Positions 35,474-43,872 of a stretch of DNA of 60,817 bases are shown one piece after another. Every line of letters starts with the position of its first letter. Within the stretch, counting starts at the first letter, position 1. The stretch comes from Streptomyces sp. G44 (GTDB lineage Bacteria; Actinomycetota; Actinomycetes; Streptomycetales; Streptomycetaceae): positions 1 to 60,817 of the forward strand of contig NZ_JAFEXF010000019.1 in NCBI RefSeq assembly GCF_016905445.1. The letters run 5' to 3'. A program made the position numbers and the translations under genes. The notes beneath the pieces are model-generated. The model was not told the origin of the DNA, did not search any database, and saw nothing but the letters and a program-made list of their open reading frames with translations.

Positions 35474-35848
35474 GACCGCGAGCCTAAGCCTTGCCCGGCG
35501 GTCGCGACGTAGATCACAGGGATCCGGGATCCACGGGGGCTGGCGCGCTCGTTACCCGGCGGTTAATCTCATCTGAGCGGGGCACACTCCCCGTGAGCAC
35601 GTCCTCACGACGGCCTGGTGACGCAGCCGCCGTGGGTGTCAGTCGGTTCGGTACCCCGGATACCGCCGGGCATCTCAGGTGCCCCGGTATCCAGTTACGG
35701 CACGGCCCCGGGACAGGGCCGGCCGGCCTCTCACCGGGCGTGGACTCTGCGCCGCCCGGAACACGACACCTCCCCGACCCCGCACGCCGCGACAGCCACC
35801 GTGTCCGCGTGCGGCCCTCAGTCGTCACTCTCCTCCTGGAGTCCACGC
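35474..35848. other. Intergenic region upstream of the 3-hydroxyacyl-CoA dehydrogenase
   Basis: 375 nt without a gene. The only clear structure is the compound hairpin at 35658-35692. An AT-richer stretch (GGTTAATCTCATC, 35560-35572) could hold a promoter, but no convincing -35/-10 pair is seen. Confidence 0.6.
35658..35692 (+). promoter_or_regulatory. Compound hairpin in the dehydrogenase leader
   Basis: Outer arms GGATACCG/CGGTATCC and inner arms GGGCA/TGCCC form a 35-nt stem with a 7-nt loop. It ends 156 nt before the start codon. It could be a leader structure or a protein-binding dyad. Confidence 0.45.
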
Positions 35849-37660
35849 ATGGACGCTCCCTTGAACGACACCTCCCTGAACGGCGGCTCCCCGCACACGG
35901 TCGCCGTCATCGGTCTCGGCACCATGGGCACCGGAATCGCCGAGGTCCTGGCCCGCGCGGGCCGCGAGGTCATCGGCATCGACATCAGCCAGGCGGCGGC
36001 CACGCAGGCCGTCACGTCCCTGGAGGCCGCCACCGCCCGCGCCGTGCGCCGCGAGAAGCTCACCGACGAGGAGCGGCGCGACGTCCTCGCCCGCTTCCGC
36101 ACCTTCACCGACCTGCGGGCCGCCGCCGACGCCGACCTGGTCATCGAGGTCGCCCCGGAGTCGTACGAGATCAAGCAGCAGATCATCCGTGAACTCGACG
36201 GCGTCGTGCGCCCCGACACGATCATCGCGACCGGCACCAACGCACTGTCCGTGACCCGTCTCGCCGCCGAATCGGCCCACCCCGAGCGGCTGTTGGGCCT
36301 GCACTTCTTCAACCCGGCGCCCGCCATGAAGCTCGTCGAGGTCGTCTCGTCCGTGCTGACCTCGCCCGCCGCCGTCGCCACCGTCACCGAGCTGGCGCAG
36401 GCCCTCGGCAAGGAGCCCATCGCGGTCGGCGACCGCCCCGGCTTCGTCGCCGACGGGCTGCTCTTCGGCTACCTCAACCAGGCCGCCGCGATGTACGAGG
36501 CGAAGTACGCCTCCCGCGAGGACATCGACGCCGCGATGAGGCTGGGCTGCGGCCTGCCGATGGGCCCGCTCGCGCTGCTCGACCTCATCGGCGTGGACAC
36601 CGCGCGCACGGTCCTCGAGGCCATGTACGCCGAGTCGCACGACCGGCTGCACGCGCCCGCGCCGATCCTCAAGCAGCTCAGCGAGGCGGGCCTGACCGGC
36701 CGCAAGTCGGGCCGCGGCTTCTACACGTACGCCGCGCCGGGCAGCGCGGACGTGGTGCCCGACGCGCTGACCCCGCTGGAGGGCGAGCGGCGCACCCAGG
36801 GACGTACCGTCCGCTCCGTGGGTGTCGCCGGCTCGGGGACGATGGCGTCCGGCATCGCGGAGGTCTTCGCCAAGGCCGGTTACGACGTGGTCCTGGCCGC
36901 CCGCACCGACGAGAAGGCCCAGATCGCCAAGGCCCGCATCGGCAAGTCGCTCGCGCGCTCCGTCGACAAGGGCCGGCTGACGGCGGAGGCCGCCGCGCAG
37001 ACACTGGAGCGGATCACTCCGGCCGGATCGTACGAGGCGTTCGCCGACGTCGACCTGGCCTTGGAGGCCGTCGCCGAGGACCTGGAGATCAAGCAGCAGC
37101 TCTTCGCGACGCTCGACAAGGTCTGCAAGCCGGGCGCGATCCTGGCGACCACCACCTCCTCGCTGCCGGTGGTGGCCTGCGCCCGCGCCACCACGCGCCC
37201 GCGCGAGGTGATCGGCCTGCACTTCTTCAACCCGGCCCCGGCGATGAAGCTCGTCGAGGTGGTCCGCACCGTGCTGACCGCCGACGACGTGCACGCCACC
37301 GCCCGCGAGGTCTGCGCGACCATCCGCAAGCACCCGGTGGACTGCGGCGACCGCGCCGGGTTCATCGTGAACGCGCTGCTGTTCCCGTACCTCAACAACG
37401 CGATCAAGATGGTCCAGGAGCACTACGCGACGCTCGACGACATCGACGCCGCGATGAAGCTCGGCGGCGGCTACCCCATGGGCCCCTTCGAGCTCCTGGA
37501 CGTCGTCGGCCTGGACGTCTCGCTGGCCATCGAGAAGGTGCTGCACCGCGAGTTCCGCGACCCGGGCCTGGCCCCGGCGCCGCTGCTCGAACACCTGGTG
37601 GCCGCGGGCTGCCTCGGCCGCAAGACGGGCCGCGGCTTCCGCGAATATGCCCGGCGCTGA
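35849..37660 (+). CDS. Duplicated 3-hydroxyacyl-CoA dehydrogenase (3-hydroxybutyryl-CoA type)
   Basis: 603-residue enzyme made of two full 3-hydroxyacyl-CoA dehydrogenase modules. Each has a Rossmann GxGxxG (GLGTMGTGIAEVLARAG near residue 23; GSGTMASGIAEVFAKAG near 330), the LHFFNPAPAMKLVEVV substrate segment, a C-terminal helical half with D-R-P/A-GF and a GRKSGRGFY or GRKTGRGF end. Tandem duplication is known in actinobacteria. It would interconvert acetoacetyl-CoA and 3-hydroxybutyryl-CoA, feeding crotonyl-CoA to the ccr operon downstream. GGAG lies 7 nt upstream of the ATG. Confidence 0.93.
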   Translation: MDAPLNDTSLNGGSPHTVAVIGLGTMGTGIAEVLARAGREVIGIDISQAAATQAVTSLEAATARAVRREKLTDEERRDVLARFRTFTDLRAAADADLVIEVAPESYEIKQQIIRELDGVVRPDTIIATGTNALSVTRLAAESAHPERLLGLHFFNPAPAMKLVEVVSSVLTSPAAVATVTELAQALGKEPIAVGDRPGFVADGLLFGYLNQAAAMYEAKYASREDIDAAMRLGCGLPMGPLALLDLIGVDTARTVLEAMYAESHDRLHAPAPILKQLSEAGLTGRKSGRGFYTYAAPGSADVVPDALTPLEGERRTQGRTVRSVGVAGSGTMASGIAEVFAKAGYDVVLAARTDEKAQIAKARIGKSLARSVDKGRLTAEAAAQTLERITPAGSYEAFADVDLALEAVAEDLEIKQQLFATLDKVCKPGAILATTTSSLPVVACARATTRPREVIGLHFFNPAPAMKLVEVVRTVLTADDVHATAREVCATIRKHPVDCGDRAGFIVNALLFPYLNNAIKMVQEHYATLDDIDAAMKLGGGYPMGPFELLDVVGLDVSLAIEKVLHREFRDPGLAPAPLLEHLVAAGCLGRKTGRGFREYARR

Positions 37661-37772
37661 GCCGGCCGGGGAGCGCCGGGGGACGCGGGCGGACTGGGGC
37701 GGGCTGCTCGGGCCTCCGGGCAGCCCCGTCCCGCGGAGGCACCGCGCCGCGCATATGCAGTACGTTCATGGC

Positions 37773-38585
37773 ATGTCCAAGGCCGCCAAGTCCGCACGCA
37801 CGCCCGCCACGCCCGACGCCCCGGAGAGCGCCGCGGGCAGCCGCGCCGCCGCCCAGCGGCTCAAGATGCGCCGGGAGCTGGCGGCGGCGGCCATGGAGCT
37901 CTTCGCGTCCAAGGGGTACGAGGCGACGACGGTCGACGAGATCGCCGCGCAGGCCGGGGTCGCCCGCCGGACCTTCTTCCGGCACTTCCGCTCCAAGGAA
38001 GAGGCGATCTTCCCGGACCACGACGACACCCTGATCCGCGCGGAGGCGGTGCTCAACGCCGCTCCCCCGCACGAGCACCCGCTGGACACGGTGTGCCGCG
38101 GCATCAAGGAGGTCATGAAGATGTACGCGGCCTCCCCCGCGGTCTCCGTGGAGCGCTACCGCCTCACCCGCGAGGTCCCGACGCTGCGGGAGCGCGAGAT
38201 CGCCTCGGTGGCCCGTTACGAACGGCTCTTCACCCGCTATCTCCTGGGCCATTTCGACGAGCACGCCCACCACGACGGCAACGACGACCCGCTGCTCGCC
38301 GAGGTCGCCGCCTCCGCGGTGGTCACCGCCCACAACCACGTTTTGCGGCGCTGGCTGCGGGCCGGCGGCCAGGGCGACGTGGAGACGCAGCTGGACCACG
38401 CCTTCGCGATCGTGCGGCGCACGTTCGGCACGGGGATCGGCGCGGGCCGCGACACGCTGCCCGCGGCGGCCCCGGCGACGGTGTCCGCCCAGGGGGAGGT
38501 CCTGGTCACGGTGGCCCGCACGGACGCCCCGTTGGACGAGGTCATGCGGACCATCGAGAAGGCCCTCCGAGAGCGGGCGTCTTAG
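37773..38585 (+). CDS. TetR-family regulator beside ccr
   Basis: 270-residue regulator with a TetR helix-turn-helix at about residues 32-80 (ELFASKGYEATTVDEIAAQA then GVARRTFFRHFRSKEEAIF). A variable ligand domain and an extended C-terminus follow. An in-frame ATG at 37755 is an alternative start. It lies directly upstream of the ccr operon, in the same direction but separated by a strong hairpin terminator. It probably controls the ethylmalonyl-CoA operon, whose promoter carries two matching palindromes. A CoA ester is a plausible effector (inference). Confidence 0.9.
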   Translation: MSKAAKSARTPATPDAPESAAGSRAAAQRLKMRRELAAAAMELFASKGYEATTVDEIAAQAGVARRTFFRHFRSKEEAIFPDHDDTLIRAEAVLNAAPPHEHPLDTVCRGIKEVMKMYAASPAVSVERYRLTREVPTLREREIASVARYERLFTRYLLGHFDEHAHHDGNDDPLLAEVAASAVVTAHNHVLRRWLRAGGQGDVETQLDHAFAIVRRTFGTGIGAGRDTLPAAAPATVSAQGEVLVTVARTDAPLDEVMRTIEKALRERAS

Positions 38586-38617
38586 CCCGTTCCGCCCTTT
38601 TCGTCCTCGGCTTTCGA

Positions 38618-38645
38618 GGGGGTGCTACCGACCGGTAGCACCCCC
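38618..38645 (+). terminator. Strong hairpin terminator after the TetR gene
   Basis: GGGGGTGCTACCG pairs perfectly over 13 bp with CGGTAGCACCCCC around a minimal loop, 33 nt after the TetR stop. It separates that transcript from ccr. Confidence 0.8.
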
Positions 38646-38700
38646 TCCGTCATGCCCTGCACCCCTCTGACCTGCACTGATCGATCATCGGTCAAAAAAT

Positions 38701-38745
38701 ACTGGCACCCAGTGTCTTGCCGACTGGCACGCGGTGCCATACGTT
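38701..38745 (+). promoter_or_regulatory. ccr promoter with two operator-like palindromes
   Basis: ACTGGCACCCAGT (38701-38713) and ACTGGCACGCGGTGCCA (38723-38739) share ACTGGCAC-S-C-R-GTG and start 22 bp apart. The second exactly fills the 17-nt spacer between TTGCCG (38717-38722) and TACGTT (38740-38745), a plausible -35/-10 pair. A repressor bound here would block RNA polymerase. The neighbouring TetR protein is the obvious candidate. Confidence 0.68.
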
Positions 38746-38977
38746 GATGTTGTCCGGGCGGCCGGCGTGCAGAGATCATCCGCACGCCGGCTGTCCCCTC
38801 AAGCCACGGCTTGCGCGTCCGGACGCCTGCGTCACAGGCACCTCTCACGCCCCACCAAGGCGTTGCCGAGCTCCACCCCTTGGCCGAACCGACGGCACAC
38901 CTCCAAAGCCCCGCCAGCACCCCACGAAACGTCGAGCAGCGTTCTCCCCAGACCGCTTCTTAGCCGGAGGCAACACC

Positions 38978-40315
38978 GTGAAGGAAATCCTGGACGCGAT
39001 CCAGTCGCAGGACGCACAGTCCGCCGACTTCGCCGCTCTGCCCCTCCCCGACTCGTACCGCGCGATCACCGTGCACAAGGACGAGACGGAGATGTTCGCG
39101 GGCCTGGAGACGCGCGACAAGGACCCGCGCAAGTCGATCCACCTCGACGACGTGCCGGTCCCCGAACTCGGCCCGGGCGAGGCCCTGGTGGCCGTCATGG
39201 CCTCCTCGGTGAACTACAACTCCGTGTGGACCTCGATCTTCGAGCCGGTCTCCACCTTCAGCTTCCTGGAGCGCTACGGCCGGCTCAGCGAGCTCACCAA
39301 GCGCCACGACCTGCCGTACCACATCATCGGCTCCGACCTGGCGGGCGTCGTGCTGCGCACCGGCCCCGGCGTGAACTCCTGGAAGCCCGGTGACGAGGTC
39401 GTCGCGCACTGCCTGAGCGTCGAACTGGAGTCCTCCGACGGCCACAACGACACGATGCTCGACCCCGAGCAGCGCATCTGGGGCTTCGAGACCAACTTCG
39501 GCGGCCTCGCCGAGATCGCGCTCGTCAAGTCCAACCAGCTGATGCCGAAGCCGGACCACCTGAGCTGGGAGGAGGCCGCCTCGCCCGGCCTGGTGAACTC
39601 CACCGCCTACCGCCAGCTCGTCTCGCGCAACGGCGCCGCCATGAAGCAGGGCGACAACGTCCTGATCTGGGGAGCCAGCGGCGGCCTCGGCAGCTACGCG
39701 ACCCAGTTCGCCCTCGCCGGCGGCGCCAACCCCATCTGCGTCGTCTCCAGCCCCCAGAAGGCCGAGATCTGCCGCGCCATGGGCGCCGACGCGATCATCG
39801 ACCGCAACGCCGAGGGCTACAAGTTCTGGAAGGACGAGCGCACCCAGGACCCCAAGGAGTGGAAGCGCTTCGGCAAGCGCATCCGCGAGCTGACCGGCGG
39901 CGAGGACATCGACATCGTCTTCGAGCACCCCGGCCGCGAGACCTTCGGCGCTTCCGTGTACGTCACGCGCAAGGGCGGCACCATCACCACCTGCGCCTCG
40001 ACCTCGGGCTACATGCACGAGTACGACAACCGCTACCTGTGGATGTCCCTGAAGCGCATCATCGGCTCCCACTTCGCCAACTACCGCGAGGCGTGGGAGG
40101 CCAACCGCCTGATCGCCAAGGGCAAGATCCACCCGACGCTCTCGAAGGTGTACTCCCTGGAGGACACCGGCCAGGCCGCCTACGACGTCCACCGCAACCT
40201 CCACCAGGGCAAGGTCGGCGTCCTCGCCCTCGCGCCCCAGGAGGGCCTCGGCGTCCGCGACCCGGAGAAGCGGGCCCAGCACATCGACGCCATCAACCGC
40301 TTCCGCAACGTCTGA
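38978..40315 (+). CDS. ccr: Crotonyl-CoA carboxylase/reductase
   Basis: 445-residue NADPH-dependent reductive carboxylase converting crotonyl-CoA and CO2 to ethylmalonyl-CoA. The GTG at 38978 follows CGGAGG. It belongs to the medium-chain dehydrogenase/reductase family: VMASSVNYNSVWTSIFEPVS, GSDLAGVVLRTGPGV, the cofactor loop GASGGLGSYATQFA near residue 229, and Ccr-specific blocks FEHPGRETFGASVYV and SHFANYREAWEANRL. First gene of the ethylmalonyl-CoA operon; also a source of extender units for polyketides. It has a long leader and a putative repressor-controlled promoter. Confidence 0.97.
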   Translation: MKEILDAIQSQDAQSADFAALPLPDSYRAITVHKDETEMFAGLETRDKDPRKSIHLDDVPVPELGPGEALVAVMASSVNYNSVWTSIFEPVSTFSFLERYGRLSELTKRHDLPYHIIGSDLAGVVLRTGPGVNSWKPGDEVVAHCLSVELESSDGHNDTMLDPEQRIWGFETNFGGLAEIALVKSNQLMPKPDHLSWEEAASPGLVNSTAYRQLVSRNGAAMKQGDNVLIWGASGGLGSYATQFALAGGANPICVVSSPQKAEICRAMGADAIIDRNAEGYKFWKDERTQDPKEWKRFGKRIRELTGGEDIDIVFEHPGRETFGASVYVTRKGGTITTCASTSGYMHEYDNRYLWMSLKRIIGSHFANYREAWEANRLIAKGKIHPTLSKVYSLEDTGQAAYDVHRNLHQGKVGVLALAPQEGLGVRDPEKRAQHIDAINRFRNV

Positions 40316-40337
40316 ACCCCCTAAGGAGCAGCGGGAC

Positions 40338-42365
40338 ATGACAGAGCGCCAGAAGGACCGGCCGTGGCTCATGCGGACGTACGCCGGTCATTCCACGGCG
40401 GAGGCGTCCAACGAGCTGTACCGGCGCAACCTCGCCAAGGGGCAGACGGGCCTCTCGGTCGCCTTCGACCTGCCCACCCAGACCGGCTACGACCCCGACC
40501 ACATCCTCGCCCGGGGTGAGGTCGGCCGGGTCGGCGTCCCGGTCTCGCACCTCGGCGACATGCGACGGCTGTTCCAGGACATCCCCCTGGAGCAGATGAA
40601 CACCTCGATGACGATCAACGCCACCGCCATGTGGCTTCTGGCGCTCTACCAGGTGGTCGCGGAGGAGCAGGGCGCGGACATCACCAAGCTCCAGGGGACG
40701 ACGCAGAACGACATCGTCAAGGAGTACCTCTCGCGCGGGACGCACGTCTTCCCGCCGGTCCCGTCGCTGCGGCTGACCACCGACATGATCACGTACACGG
40801 TGGCCCACATCCCCAAGTGGAACCCCATCAACATCTGCAGCTACCACCTCCAGGAGGCGGGGGCCACACCGGTCCAGGAGATCGCGTACGCGATGTCCAC
40901 CGCCATCGCGGTCCTCGATGCCGTACGCGACTCGGGGCAGGTCCCCGAGGAGAAGTTCGGGGACGTCGTGGCCCGCATCTCCTTCTTCGTGAACGCGGGC
41001 GTCCGCTTCATCGAGGAGATGTGCAAGATGCGGGCGTTCGGGCGGATCTGGGATCAGGTCACGCGCGAGCGGTACGGCATCGAGGACCCCAAGCAGCGCC
41101 GCTTCCGCTACGGCGTGCAGGTCAACTCGCTGGGTCTGACGGAGGCGCAGCCGGAGAACAACGTCCAGCGGATCGTGCTCGAAATGCTGGCCGTCACGCT
41201 CTCCAAGGACGCACGCGCGCGTGCCGTGCAGCTTCCGGCCTGGAACGAGGCGCTGGGGCTGCCGCGCCCGTGGGACCAGCAGTGGTCCCTGCGCATCCAG
41301 CAGGTCCTCGCACACGAGAGCGACCTGCTGGAGTACGAGGACATCTTCGACGGCTCGCACGTCGTCGAGGCCAAGGTGGCGTCCCTGGTCGAGGAGTCCC
41401 TCGCCGAGATGGACCGGATCGAACAGATGGGCGGTGCGATGGCCGCCGTGGAGTCCGGCTATCTGAAGTCGCGGCTCGTCTCCTCGCACGCCGAGCGCCG
41501 GGCGCGCATCGAGTCCGGCGAGGAGAAGATAGTCGGCGTGAACTCGTACGAGTCGACCGAGCCGAGCCCGCTCACCGCGGACCTGGACGCGGCGATCATG
41601 ACGGTCGACCCGGCGGTCGAGGCGCGCGTGGTGAGCGCCCTGAAGGACTGGCGCGACAACCGCTACCAGCCGCCGTTCAACCACCCGCGCCCCTGCAAGG
41701 CCCTGGAGCGGCTCAAGGAAGTCGCCGCGGGCACGGGCAACCTCATGGAGGCCACCCTGGAGTGCGCACGCGCCGGTGTGACGACCGGCGAGTGGGCGGG
41801 CGCCCTGCGGGAGGTCTTCGGCGAGTACCGGGCGCCCACGGGCGTCTCCAGCGCCCCCGTGGCCGTCACCGCGGAGGAGGGCACACCGCTCGCCCTGGTC
41901 CGCGACAAGGTCGCCAAGACGGCCGCCGACCTCGGCACCGGCAAGCTCCGCTTCCTGGTCGGCAAGCCCGGCCTCGACGGGCACTCCAACGGCGCCGAGC
42001 AGATCGCGGTGCGCGCGCGTGACGCCGGCTTCGAGGTGGTCTACCAGGGGATCAGGCTGACGCCCGAACAGATCGTCGACGCGGCGCTCGCCGAGGACGT
42101 GCACGCGGTGGGCCTGTCGATCCTCTCCGGCTCGCACGCCGAGCTCGTGCCCGACGTCCTGGTGCGCCTGCGCGAGGCGGGCGCCCACGACATTCCCGTG
42201 ATCGCGGGAGGCATCATCCCCAACAGTGACGCCGAGGACCTGCGGGCGGCGGGCGTGGCCGCCGTCTTCACCCCCAAGGACTTCGGCATCACGGAGATCA
42301 TCGGCCGTATCGTCGACGAGATCCGGAAAGCGAACAAGCTCGACCCTCTGGAGGTCCCCGCATGA
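40338..42365 (+). CDS. meaA: Ethylmalonyl-CoA mutase (B12-dependent)
   Basis: 675-residue adenosylcobalamin-dependent mutase producing methylsuccinyl-CoA from ethylmalonyl-CoA. The N-terminal barrel has RTYAGHSTAEASN, FDLPTQTGYDPDH, NTSMTINATAMWLLALY and KLQGTTQNDIVKEY. The C-terminal B12 domain carries GLDGHSNGAEQIA (DxHxxG, His ligand, near residue 548), LSILSGSH and IPVIAGGIIP. Fused mutase and B12 domains with this length match MeaA rather than the two-subunit methylmalonyl-CoA mutase. It starts 22 nt after ccr and overlaps the next gene by ATGA. Confidence 0.96.
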   Translation: MTERQKDRPWLMRTYAGHSTAEASNELYRRNLAKGQTGLSVAFDLPTQTGYDPDHILARGEVGRVGVPVSHLGDMRRLFQDIPLEQMNTSMTINATAMWLLALYQVVAEEQGADITKLQGTTQNDIVKEYLSRGTHVFPPVPSLRLTTDMITYTVAHIPKWNPINICSYHLQEAGATPVQEIAYAMSTAIAVLDAVRDSGQVPEEKFGDVVARISFFVNAGVRFIEEMCKMRAFGRIWDQVTRERYGIEDPKQRRFRYGVQVNSLGLTEAQPENNVQRIVLEMLAVTLSKDARARAVQLPAWNEALGLPRPWDQQWSLRIQQVLAHESDLLEYEDIFDGSHVVEAKVASLVEESLAEMDRIEQMGGAMAAVESGYLKSRLVSSHAERRARIESGEEKIVGVNSYESTEPSPLTADLDAAIMTVDPAVEARVVSALKDWRDNRYQPPFNHPRPCKALERLKEVAAGTGNLMEATLECARAGVTTGEWAGALREVFGEYRAPTGVSSAPVAVTAEEGTPLALVRDKVAKTAADLGTGKLRFLVGKPGLDGHSNGAEQIAVRARDAGFEVVYQGIRLTPEQIVDAALAEDVHAVGLSILSGSHAELVPDVLVRLREAGAHDIPVIAGGIIPNSDAEDLRAAGVAAVFTPKDFGITEIIGRIVDEIRKANKLDPLEVPA

Positions 42366-43327
42366 CCCAGCCCGTGAACCGGCTCCGCCCCCGCCGCTCG
42401 TGTCTGGCGGTCCCCGGCTCGAACCCCCGCTTCCTGGAGAAGGCCCAGGGGCTCCCCGCCGACCAGGTCTTCCTCGACCTGGAGGACGCCTGCGCGCCGC
42501 TCGCGAAGCCGGAGGCCCGGCACACCATCGTCAAGTTCCTCAACGAGGGCGACTGGACGGGCAAGACGCGGGTCGTGCGCGTCAACGACTGGACGACCGA
42601 GTGGACGTACCGCGACGTGGTGACCGTCGTCGAGGGCGCGGGCCAGAACCTCGACTGCATCATGCTGCCGAAGGTGCAGACGGCCGATCAGGTGGTGGCG
42701 CTCGACCTCCTCCTCACCCAGATCGAGAAGACCATGGGCTTCGAGGCCGGCAAGATCGGCATCGAGGCGCAGATCGAGAACGCGCGCGGCCTCAACAACG
42801 TCAACGCCATCGCCGAGGCCTCCCCGCGCGTCGAGACGATCATCTTCGGCCCGGCCGACTTCATGGCCTCCATCAACATGAAGTCCCTGGTCGTCGGCGA
42901 GCAGCCGCCCGGCTACCCGGCCGACGCCTACCACTTCATCCTGATGAAGATCCTGATGGCGGCCCGCGCCAACAACCTCCAGGCGATCGACGGCCCCTAC
43001 CTCCAGATCAAGAACGTCGACGGCTACCGCGAGGTCGCGAACCGCGCCGCCGCGCTCGGCTTCGACGGCAAGTGGGTGCTGCACCCCGGCCAGGTGGAGG
43101 CCGCCAACGAGGTCTTCTCGCCCTCGCAGGAGGACTTCGACCACGCCGAGCTGATCCTGGACGCGTACGAGTACTACACGTCCGAGGCGGGCGGCAAGAA
43201 GGGCTCGGCGATGCTCGGCGACGAGATGATCGACGAGGCCAGCCGGAAGATGGCGCTGGTCATCTCGGGCAAGGGGCGTGCCGCCGGCATGACCCGCACC
43301 TCCACGTTCGAGGCCCCGGAGGCGTAA
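42362..43327 (+). CDS. mcl1: Malyl-CoA / beta-methylmalyl-CoA lyase (HpcH/HpaI family)
   Basis: 321-residue CitE-like lyase that splits beta-methylmalyl-CoA into glyoxylate and propionyl-CoA. Motifs: RRSCLAVPGSNPRFLEKA, VFLDLEDACAP, the Arg-containing RVVRVNDWTTEW, DCIMLPKVQTADQV, GIEAQIENARGL (metal-ligand Glu) and ETIIFGPADFMAS (metal-ligand Asp). Coupled to meaA by a 4-nt overlap. Gene position in the ethylmalonyl-CoA operon supports the specific function over a general citrate lyase beta subunit. Confidence 0.92.
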   Translation: MTQPVNRLRPRRSCLAVPGSNPRFLEKAQGLPADQVFLDLEDACAPLAKPEARHTIVKFLNEGDWTGKTRVVRVNDWTTEWTYRDVVTVVEGAGQNLDCIMLPKVQTADQVVALDLLLTQIEKTMGFEAGKIGIEAQIENARGLNNVNAIAEASPRVETIIFGPADFMASINMKSLVVGEQPPGYPADAYHFILMKILMAARANNLQAIDGPYLQIKNVDGYREVANRAAALGFDGKWVLHPGQVEAANEVFSPSQEDFDHAELILDAYEYYTSEAGGKKGSAMLGDEMIDEASRKMALVISGKGRAAGMTRTSTFEAPEA

Positions 43328-43332
43328 GACAC

Positions 43333-43872
43333 ATGCAGTTCGGCCGCACCTACGAAGAGTTCGAAGTCGGCGCCGTGTACAAGCACTGGCCCGGGAAGAC
43401 GGTCACCGAGTACGACGACCACCTCTTCTGCCTGCTCACCATGAACCACCACCCCCTCCACATGGACAGCAACTATGCGGAGAAGACGACGGACTTCGGG
43501 AAGAACGTCGTCGTGGGCAACTACATCTACTCGCTGCTCCTCGGCATGTCGGTGCCGGACGTCTCCGGCAAGGCGATCGCCAACCTGGAGGTCGAGTCGC
43601 TCAAGCACGTGGCGCCGACCTTCCACGGCGACACGATCTACGGCGAGACGACGGTCCTGGACAAGACGCCCTCGAAGTCCAAGAGCGACCGCGGGATCGT
43701 CTACGTGGAGACCAAGGGCTACAAGCAGGACGGCACCCTGGTCTGTTTGTTCCGCCGCAAGGTGATGGTGCCCACCGAGACGTACATCAAGGAGCGCGGC
43801 GGCGAGCAGCCCGGCCGCCCGGAGCTGAACACCCCTTCCAAGAGCGCCGAGAGCACGGAGAAGCAGCCATGA
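43333..43872 (+). CDS. mch: Mesaconyl-CoA hydratase (MaoC-type)
   Basis: 179-residue single hot-dog (R)-hydratase. YEEFEVGAVYKHWPGKTVTE, then DDHLFCLLTMNHHPLHMD (the hydratase-2 Asp/His region) and TFHGDTIYGETTVLDK are visible. It would hydrate mesaconyl-C1-CoA to beta-methylmalyl-CoA. It is shorter than the about 340-residue proteobacterial Mch, as is usual in streptomycetes. ATG is 6 nt after mcl1 and its stop overlaps the next start by 4 nt. Confidence 0.9.
   Translation: MQFGRTYEEFEVGAVYKHWPGKTVTEYDDHLFCLLTMNHHPLHMDSNYAEKTTDFGKNVVVGNYIYSLLLGMSVPDVSGKAIANLEVESLKHVAPTFHGDTIYGETTVLDKTPSKSKSDRGIVYVETKGYKQDGTLVCLFRRKVMVPTETYIKERGGEQPGRPELNTPSKSAESTEKQP

Larger units (their letters stand above)
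38586..38977. other. ccr upstream region: terminator, operators, promoter, long leader
   Basis: 392 nt between the TetR gene and ccr. It holds a hairpin terminator (38618-38645), two palindromes and a promoter (38701-38745), and then about 225 nt of predicted leader before the GTG. No small open frame with a good ribosome site was recognised in the leader. Confidence 0.6.

Noticed and set aside
39862..39871. GAAGCGCTTC within ccr as another LacI-type operator
   Set aside because: Only the 10-bp core matches (flanked by TG and GG), it encodes conserved residues WKRF, and it lies deep inside an unrelated operon.
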